DNA of 12,048 nucleotides from the NCBI GenBank assembly GCA_041595375.1, contig JBFHKL010000119.1, positions 1 to 12,048 of the forward strand, given 5' to 3'. Under the pieces are notes generated by a model. That model made no database searches. It was not told the origin of the DNA and saw only the letters and a list, made by a program, of their open reading frames with translations. The position numbers were made by a program, and so were the translations under genes. Below are positions 7,257 to 12,048 of the stretch, piece after piece (the stretch's first letter is position 1; each line of letters opens with the position of its first letter). This DNA comes from Saccharicrinis sp041595375. Lineage in GTDB: Bacteria; Bacteroidota; Bacteroidia; Bacteroidales; Marinilabiliaceae.

Positions 7257-8573
7257 ATGCGCACGAGTATGCTTAACACATTTGACAAAGCCTACAGCTA
7301 TATAACCAACGAGGAAGATGCGAGAATCTGCAAAGACATTTCGGAAGAATCCTGTCAATACACCTCAAGAAACTTTTTCATTATTATTCTTAGTAACGTA
7401 TTTTCAAAACTAGGAGATGTTTTAGCAAACCCCAAAACAGTTTTAGCATGGCTCATGCAATACCTGAATGCCCCATTGTTTTTAATAAGTTTTATCGTGC
7501 CTATTCGTGAATCTTTTTCAATGGTACCGCAAATTGTTATTGCCAATTATATTCGACGTTTACCCATACGTAAATGGGTATGGGTTTTCGGATCGGTATT
7601 GCAATTTATTTCTATGGTTGGCGTAGTATTTGTCTCTCTAAACTTCACCGGATATCAGGCAGGAGGATTCATCATACTTATTCTGATCATTTTTAGCCTT
7701 TCTCGAGGACTTTGTTCAGTAGCTTCAAAAGACATTTTGGGAAAAACTATACCAAAAACCCGACGAGGAAGATTAAATGGCTATTCTACTTCAATATCCG
7801 GAATACTAGTCATTATAAGTGGTGGATTAATGCTTTTTAGCAATAAGAGTGAGCAAGGAATAAACTATTACTCGATAATTATTTTTTCTGCAGCTCTATC
7901 ATGGTTAATAGCAGCTCTAATATATGCAACTATTGATGAATTCCCTGGGGAAACTTCAGGTGGTAGAAATGGATTAAAAGAAGCTTTGCTCAAAATAAAA
8001 ATCATACAAACCGACAAGGTATTTCGTAAATTTTTAATAACAAGATCTCTTTTACTAAGTTCGGCATTGGTTGCTCCTTTTTATATTGTTATGGCACAAA
8101 AATACATTGGCTCAAAATTAATGCTATTAGGTATATTTATTCTCATCAATGGCCTTGCTTCTGCAATCAGCGCTCCTTACTGGGGTAAACTTGCCGACAA
8201 GTCGAGCAAGAAAGTAATGGTTCATGCAGCTTTAATAGCATCTCTACTTGGTATTTTTGTTTTTGGCTTATTAACATGGGTCCCTTCTATTCGCCATCAA
8301 ATGTGGTTTTATCCAATTGTCTATTTTATTCTATGCATTGCTCACGATGGAATAAGGCTTGGAAGAAAAACATATATAGTGGATATCGCAACTGGTGATA
8401 AAAGAACAGAATACGTAGCCGTTGGTAATACTGCAATTGGTTTTATACTATTAATTACCGGAGGCGTAAGTGCTATTTTATCATTATTCTCCGTTGAAGG
8501 AATCGTACTGGGATTATCTATATTAGGGTTAACAGGAGCGTATGCCAGCTCTAAAATGGAAGAAGTAAAATAA
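7257..8573 (+). CDS. Major facilitator superfamily transporter
   Basis: This 438-residue inner-membrane protein has about ten to twelve hydrophobic segments in two halves, consistent with MFS permeases. The loop motif GKLADKSSKK (310-319), followed by a new membrane segment, fits the conserved MFS loop motif (G-x-LaD-r-x-g-r-k) of the second half. A basic loop KTIPKTRRGRLNG (163-175) lies in the first half. The N-terminus has an unusual hydrophilic extension of about 38 residues rich in acidic and polar residues (FDKAYSYITNEEDARICKDI) before the first membrane segment. The substrate cannot be told. The ATG at 7257 gives the longest frame; a second ATG at 7269 is possible. It starts 91 bases after the interrupted DUF1566 gene on the same strand, and I see no promoter in the gap, so the two may be cotranscribed. 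There is no clear terminator after it. Confidence 0.9.
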   Translation: MRTSMLNTFDKAYSYITNEEDARICKDISEESCQYTSRNFFIIILSNVFSKLGDVLANPKTVLAWLMQYLNAPLFLISFIVPIRESFSMVPQIVIANYIRRLPIRKWVWVFGSVLQFISMVGVVFVSLNFTGYQAGGFIILILIIFSLSRGLCSVASKDILGKTIPKTRRGRLNGYSTSISGILVIISGGLMLFSNKSEQGINYYSIIIFSAALSWLIAALIYATIDEFPGETSGGRNGLKEALLKIKIIQTDKVFRKFLITRSLLLSSALVAPFYIVMAQKYIGSKLMLLGIFILINGLASAISAPYWGKLADKSSKKVMVHAALIASLLGIFVFGLLTWVPSIRHQMWFYPIVYFILCIAHDGIRLGRKTYIVDIATGDKRTEYVAVGNTAIGFILLITGGVSAILSLFSVEGIVLGLSILGLTGAYASSKMEEVK

Positions 8574-9238
8574 ATATCTAGGCCTAATCGTATTGTCATG
8601 AAGTGAACCTTAAAAATGAAGTGTTTTTTTGTGTGGCCTCATGAAAAAAATGATACAAAAGGCTTGTGAAATCAGATAAACCGGTGATTAACAAAAGTAC
8701 TTATTAAAAAATAGGGACTGTTTTTATACCGTACTCTTTATGCCATCCGTTCATACAGAAAAAAAACGATAGGGCCAAAGATGCTAAGGATATGAGACCG
8801 AAAATATTGATTGCCTGTAGCCAAATATACTACCCATACATGCTACCAACTATGGGTAGATAATTGAAGATTCATATTTGAAATTATTGAACATAGTAGA
8901 TACTAACAAAACTACTTCTCCCGCCTCTTTAATCTATTATAGATAATTGATATACTGTCATTGTAACAATATCAACCCGTCCTATCAAACGGCTACATAT
9001 CAAGTAGACAAAAATAATAAAATAAACATTACATAATTGATTATTTTTTTAACTTTAATACCCTATTATCAACTCTAAACAAACCTTAATGACTGCTATT
9101 TATTCGCAATAAGGCTATTTCTATCACCCGAATTAACCGTTTAAACTCTTGCATCGAAAAAGTATTACTTGCCCTCAAGCCTTACCTCAGGAGTTCATTA
9201 ACGGCATCTATACGATTATGTTATTTATTTAATTCAAT
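8574..9238. other. 665-base non-coding region
   Basis: No frame of useful length with a plausible start is present. It contains a 9-bp inverted repeat (8830-8859), a copy of AAATTATTGAAC (8881-8892), and an AT-rich segment at about 9010-9060. It must hold the promoter of the 9239 gene, but no full TAnnTTTG element with a matched TTG was found. Confidence 0.6.
8830..8859. repeat. Inverted repeat CTACCCATA / TATGGGTAG
   Basis: Perfect 9-bp arms at 8830-8838 and 8851-8859 enclose a 12-base loop. No T tract follows in either direction, so it is not an intrinsic terminator. It lies about 380 bases before the next gene, which is far for an operator. It may be a binding site or an RNA hairpin. Confidence 0.4.
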
Positions 9239-9745
9239 ATGATTATGCAGTATAATAACAAACAGATGCTATTTAACTTATTTTTAGACAAATGGCAGCA
9301 ACAATTCGAAAAAGCGCCCTATATTATTAATCATGTTTTGTCTTATCCAGATGTTATAGCCAGGCTTAAAGATTTTGTTCCTTTAGATATAGAAGGCTTG
9401 CATGAAGCACAGTTGGAATGGATTTCATTGCTTGAGCAATTAGAAAACCCAATAGAAACAGAATTTTTTAAAGACTATTGGATTCCTATTCAAAAGGATG
9501 GATATGATTTTTTTATCGATATCTCATCAGATAAGTTTCAAATATTTAAGGCTCATTATTTTTTCTTTGCTCCATATCGTTGGTACAAAGAGTATATAAT
9601 TGATGATGTTGTAGATTTTTTAAGTTCTATTGATAATAAAGAATTTAATTTAAAAGAATACTTACTGCATCATGAAAACGAAAGTTGGGTTAAAGTTAAG
9701 AGATTGTTTCAGGAACGCAAAGACATGGGATTTGATAAAAAATAG
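9239..9745 (+). CDS. Hypothetical protein, 168 aa
   Basis: I do not recognise this protein. It has no signal peptide or membrane segment and looks cytoplasmic and alpha/beta, with many acidic residues. Its most striking part is an aromatic-rich stretch at about 88-119, read as DGYDFFIDISSDKF, then QIFKAHYFFFAPYRWYKEY, followed by a helix-like IDDVVDFLSSID. The small, acidic, aromatic pattern recalls immunity-type proteins of polymorphic toxin systems, but I see no diagnostic motif, so this is only an impression. The start may be residue 1 or 3 (both Met). The next gene begins 62 bases later on the same strand and the three genes 9239-11831 may be one unit. Confidence 0.75.
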   Translation: MIMQYNNKQMLFNLFLDKWQQQFEKAPYIINHVLSYPDVIARLKDFVPLDIEGLHEAQLEWISLLEQLENPIETEFFKDYWIPIQKDGYDFFIDISSDKFQIFKAHYFFFAPYRWYKEYIIDDVVDFLSSIDNKEFNLKEYLLHHENESWVKVKRLFQERKDMGFDKK

Positions 9746-9807
9746 AAGAGCCAAGAATAAATAATTACAGATAAAGAATTACAAAAAAAACATATCAATC
9801 CATCATT

Positions 9808-10080
9808 ATGAGAAATAAGATTCTTTTACAAGAATGGCAATACACGCGCCAAACTTATATTCTCGGACATAATATGATGACTGCGAACTACCTAGGAACT
9901 GTCTTTAATTTTGGCGATATCCCCAAAAATAAAAAAGCACTACTCCTCATTGAACAAAACATTGAAGATAAAAAGATGATCCTTTATGATAGTTTTAATG
10001 TTACAGACACTATTTACAATATCAAAAATCTTAAACTCGTTACTATACATCGATTAGATAGTTTAATATTAAACATTTAA
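9808..10080 (+). CDS. Hypothetical protein, 90 aa
   Basis: This small protein is not recognised. It has no signal peptide or membrane segment. The middle (KKALLLIEQNIEDKKMILYD) and end (NLKLVTIHRLDSLILNI) read as alternating hydrophobic strands. It ends only 11 bases before the start of the secreted protease gene, which strongly suggests cotranscription and translational coupling. It is acceptable as a gene because of this spacing, its length and its codon content, which resembles its neighbours. Confidence 0.65.
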   Translation: MRNKILLQEWQYTRQTYILGHNMMTANYLGTVFNFGDIPKNKKALLLIEQNIEDKKMILYDSFNVTDTIYNIKNLKLVTIHRLDSLILNI

Positions 10081-10091
10081 AGATTAGAACC

Positions 10092-11831
10092 ATGGAAAAA
10101 TACAGCCTAATTTTACTGTCCCTTTTATTTAACTTAAGCATTTGGGCTCAACCCGATACTTTATATTATAATTCAGATTGGCATTTATGCAATCCTGACT
10201 CAGCAGAGTATTTTAGGGTTGTACAAATTGATTCTTTAGGCAATCTTATTGGAAAAACCTACGATCATTATATCACAGGAGAACTGCAATGGGAAGGAAG
10301 GTTTTATTATTTTGACAAAGAAGATGATAATAAAAACAAACATGAAGGCTTATGTACCTGGTATTACAAAAACGGCCAAAAGTCAAGGGAAAGTACATTT
10401 ATTCATGACACAATTGATGGTATGACCTCATATTGGCACGAGAATGGAAATATTGCTAAGCGTGTAAAATACAGAATGGGTGAGTATGATGGAATTTGGG
10501 CAAGTTACTTTTTAAACGGAAAACTCTCCAGATTATATCTATTTTCTGAAGGATATCAAACAAGTCCGTTCTTCATAGATTGTGTATCTGAAAAAGATTA
10601 TAAGAAAATTTTTATTGAGGATTTTGAATCTGATAAAAATTATAATTGGTGGCCACTAATAAAAGATAAGCCCAAACTAAAGATGGAGATTCTTGCTGAA
10701 AAAGGCTTGCATATAACAAACCTCTCTGATACGACCTACATACAACATATTAAATTGCCTACCAATGGAAATGATTACTTCAAAATAGAAAGTGATATTG
10801 AAGTATTGAACGGAAAAAATCAAAAATATGGCCTAGTATGGGAACTTAAGGATACAAATAATTATCATTATTTTATTCTAAAACCCAATGGAATGTTTTC
10901 CGTCGGAGCTGTTGTTGAAGGTATAGATATTACATATAAAGAATGGACGAAATCTGAATATATCCATAAACAAAAAGCAAGCAATAAACTATCTATAATC
11001 TGCAAGGGAGGTGATGTTGTATGGGCTATAAATGATCATATGGTATTTCGTGATATCAAAAGATACAAGTGGGGAAGCGGTTATGGTTTTTACGCAAGCA
11101 ATACAGGAGAAATAATTTACAAGAACCTAATCATTACAGAAGACCTATATGAAATAAAAGATATTGATGATGATTTAGCCGACATAGATTTGCTTCGTTG
11201 GAGAGGAGCAGGCAGCGCTTTCTTTGTAAACAGAAAAGGGCTTTTAGCTACATGCTACCATGTTGTTGAAGACGCTAATAACATTAGTATTTTTTGCGAT
11301 ATAAACGGTCAAAAAAAAGAGTATAAAGCTAAAATACTTAAAAGCGATAAGAAAAATGATCTGGCACTATTACAAATTACAGATCCGGATTATATAGCTC
11401 CAGATACCCTGCCTTATCAAGTATCAAATACAACCACCAGTATTGGAGAAAATGTATTCGCATTAGGCTACCCAATGTCGATGTCAGTAATGGGCGAAGA
11501 TGTAAAATTTACAGATGGAAAAATAAGCTCAAAAACAGGCTTTCAGGATGACGTGACTACCTACCAAATAACAGTTCCTATTCAGTCTGGTAATAGCGGT
11601 GGCCCCTTATTTGATTACAATGGTAATATCATTGGCGTAAACTCTTCAAAATTAAATTCTTTTGTTGCTGAAAATGTGGCATATAGTGTAAAATCTAATT
11701 ACTTAAAAACACTTATTGAAACATTGCCTGTAGCTGAAGAACTTCCTTTGAATAATGAATTGGAAGAAAAAACATTACCCGAATTAGTGAATAAACTTAC
11801 GAAGTATGTGGTATTAGTTAAAGTAAAATAA
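10092..11831 (+). CDS. Secreted trypsin-like serine protease with N-terminal MORN/YwqK-type repeats
   Basis: This 579-residue protein begins with a signal peptide (hydrophobic LILLSLLFNLSIWAQ, likely cleavage after residue 20), so it acts outside the cytoplasm. Residues 86-154 contain three 24-residue MORN-type repeats, starting at G86, G110 and G134, each with an aromatic Y/W pair and an NG turn (KNGQ, ENGN, LNGK), as in YwqK-type antitoxin-like proteins; a fourth, weaker copy lies at 57-75. Residues about 172-350 (IFIEDFESD ... IIYKNLIITED) look like a beta-sandwich of the LamG/DUF1080 kind. The protease domain (about 370-545) has an intact triad: His390 in ATCYHVV, Asp423 in KNDLALL and Ser502 in GNSGGP, in the order and spacing of the HtrA/trypsin family. 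No PDZ domain follows; the C-terminal 35 residues are charged. The target is unknown. The domain calls for the protease and repeats are strong, the sandwich call moderate. Confidence 0.9.
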   Translation: MEKYSLILLSLLFNLSIWAQPDTLYYNSDWHLCNPDSAEYFRVVQIDSLGNLIGKTYDHYITGELQWEGRFYYFDKEDDNKNKHEGLCTWYYKNGQKSRESTFIHDTIDGMTSYWHENGNIAKRVKYRMGEYDGIWASYFLNGKLSRLYLFSEGYQTSPFFIDCVSEKDYKKIFIEDFESDKNYNWWPLIKDKPKLKMEILAEKGLHITNLSDTTYIQHIKLPTNGNDYFKIESDIEVLNGKNQKYGLVWELKDTNNYHYFILKPNGMFSVGAVVEGIDITYKEWTKSEYIHKQKASNKLSIICKGGDVVWAINDHMVFRDIKRYKWGSGYGFYASNTGEIIYKNLIITEDLYEIKDIDDDLADIDLLRWRGAGSAFFVNRKGLLATCYHVVEDANNISIFCDINGQKKEYKAKILKSDKKNDLALLQITDPDYIAPDTLPYQVSNTTTSIGENVFALGYPMSMSVMGEDVKFTDGKISSKTGFQDDVTTYQITVPIQSGNSGGPLFDYNGNIIGVNSSKLNSFVAENVAYSVKSNYLKTLIETLPVAEELPLNNELEEKTLPELVNKLTKYVVLVKVK

Positions 11832-11910
11832 TAAGTATGAGGATACACGGACTAGAACCCGTGCTTTGTGCGTAATTCCATTATATACCTTTATATTGAA
11901 CAAACAAAAA

Positions 11911-11938
11911 AGCCTGTAAATCGTGAGATTTACAGGCT
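11911..11938. terminator. Intrinsic terminator of tRNA-Pro, also serving the protease gene
   Basis: AGCCTGTAAATC (11911-11922) and GATTTACAGGCT (11927-11938) form a perfect 12-bp stem with a GTGA tetraloop. Read on the minus strand it is followed by six T residues, 27 bases after the tRNA 3' end, so it is chiefly the tRNA terminator. On the plus strand it is followed by TTT and can end transcription from the protease gene 80 bases upstream. Confidence 0.85.
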
Positions 11939-11964
11939 TTTGATACAAACTAATATTTGTTTCG

Positions 11965-12039
11965 TCGGGGTGGAGAGATTCGAACTCCCGACCCCCTGGT
12001 CCCAAACCAGGTGCGCTAACCGGACTGCGCTACACCCCG
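11965..12039 (-). tRNA. tRNA-Pro (anticodon TGG)
   Basis: The complement folds as a full cloverleaf. The acceptor stem is CGGGGTG/CACCCCG, the D arm carries GCGC..GCGC, the anticodon stem CCTGG/CCAGG holds loop TTTGGGA with anticodon TGG, and the T arm is GGGAG, TTCGAAT, CTCTC with one G-T pair. The discriminator base is A at 11965. The following bases are CGA, so the CCA end is not encoded and must be added after transcription. It reads proline CCN codons, mainly CCA. Confidence 0.97.
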
Positions 12040-12048
12040 AAACGGTTA

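Noticed and set aside
11846..11863. Inverted repeat CACGG/CCGTG with a TTCTAG-containing loop on the minus strand, resembling a tRNA T arm
   Set aside because: The loop is 8 bases rather than 7, no matching acceptor or anticodon arm is found beside it, and it does not match the tRNA-Pro 3' end, so it is neither a tRNA remnant nor an attachment-site copy on this evidence.
11814..12005. A 63-codon minus-strand frame
   Set aside because: It is mostly made of the tRNA-Pro gene and its terminator.
1..12048. CRISPR array, insertion sequence or prophage
   Set aside because: No regularly spaced direct repeats, no transposase or integrase, no terminal inverted repeats, and no duplicated tRNA end were seen.

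Overview
The window looks like chromosomal DNA from a member of the Bacteroidota, probably a marine or sediment anaerobe/facultative type. The reasons are AT-rich sequence, A-rich start regions without Shine-Dalgarno motifs, one good match to the Bacteroidetes promoter (TTG, 19 bases, TAnnTTTG) at 2347-2376, a secreted protein with a typical '...AQ' signal-peptide end, and a tRNA gene without an encoded CCA. The species cannot be fixed from the sequence alone.

Layout. (1) 1-1523 (+): a methyl-accepting chemotaxis-type receptor with a periplasmic c-type haem sensor domain, cut by the left window edge. (2) 1524-2545: a 1-kb region without a secure gene, holding a possible 54-codon lipoprotein, short repeats and, near its right end, a promoter. 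(3) 2546-4114 (+): a compact CysJ-like diflavin reductase. It converges on (4) 4242-5510 (-), a DUF819/YjcL-type membrane protein, and the two share a bidirectional terminator. (5) 5521-5968: a divergent regulatory region with a 20-base palindrome and a -7-like element. (6) 5969-7165 (+): a lipoprotein with two DUF1566 (Lcl C-terminal-like) units that is interrupted by one in-frame TAA at codon 28. (7) 7257-8573 (+): an MFS transporter. (8) 8574-9238: non-coding, with one inverted repeat. (9) 9239-11831 (+): two unrecognised small proteins followed by a secreted protein that joins MORN-type (YwqK-like) repeats, a jelly-roll-like domain and a trypsin-like protease with an intact catalytic triad. 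(10) 11911-12039: a terminator and a tRNA-Pro(TGG) on the minus strand.

The genes do not form one obvious pathway. The receptor (haem, redox or gas sensing) and the diflavin reductase (NADPH to FAD to FMN electron transfer) are both redox proteins, but nothing links them beyond proximity, and no sulfite reductase haemoprotein is present. The most distinctive parts are the protease fusion with its two orphan neighbours, the single-nonsense lipoprotein gene, and a 12-14 base sequence that recurs in three separate intergenic regions. I did not find convincing evidence of a complete new system.
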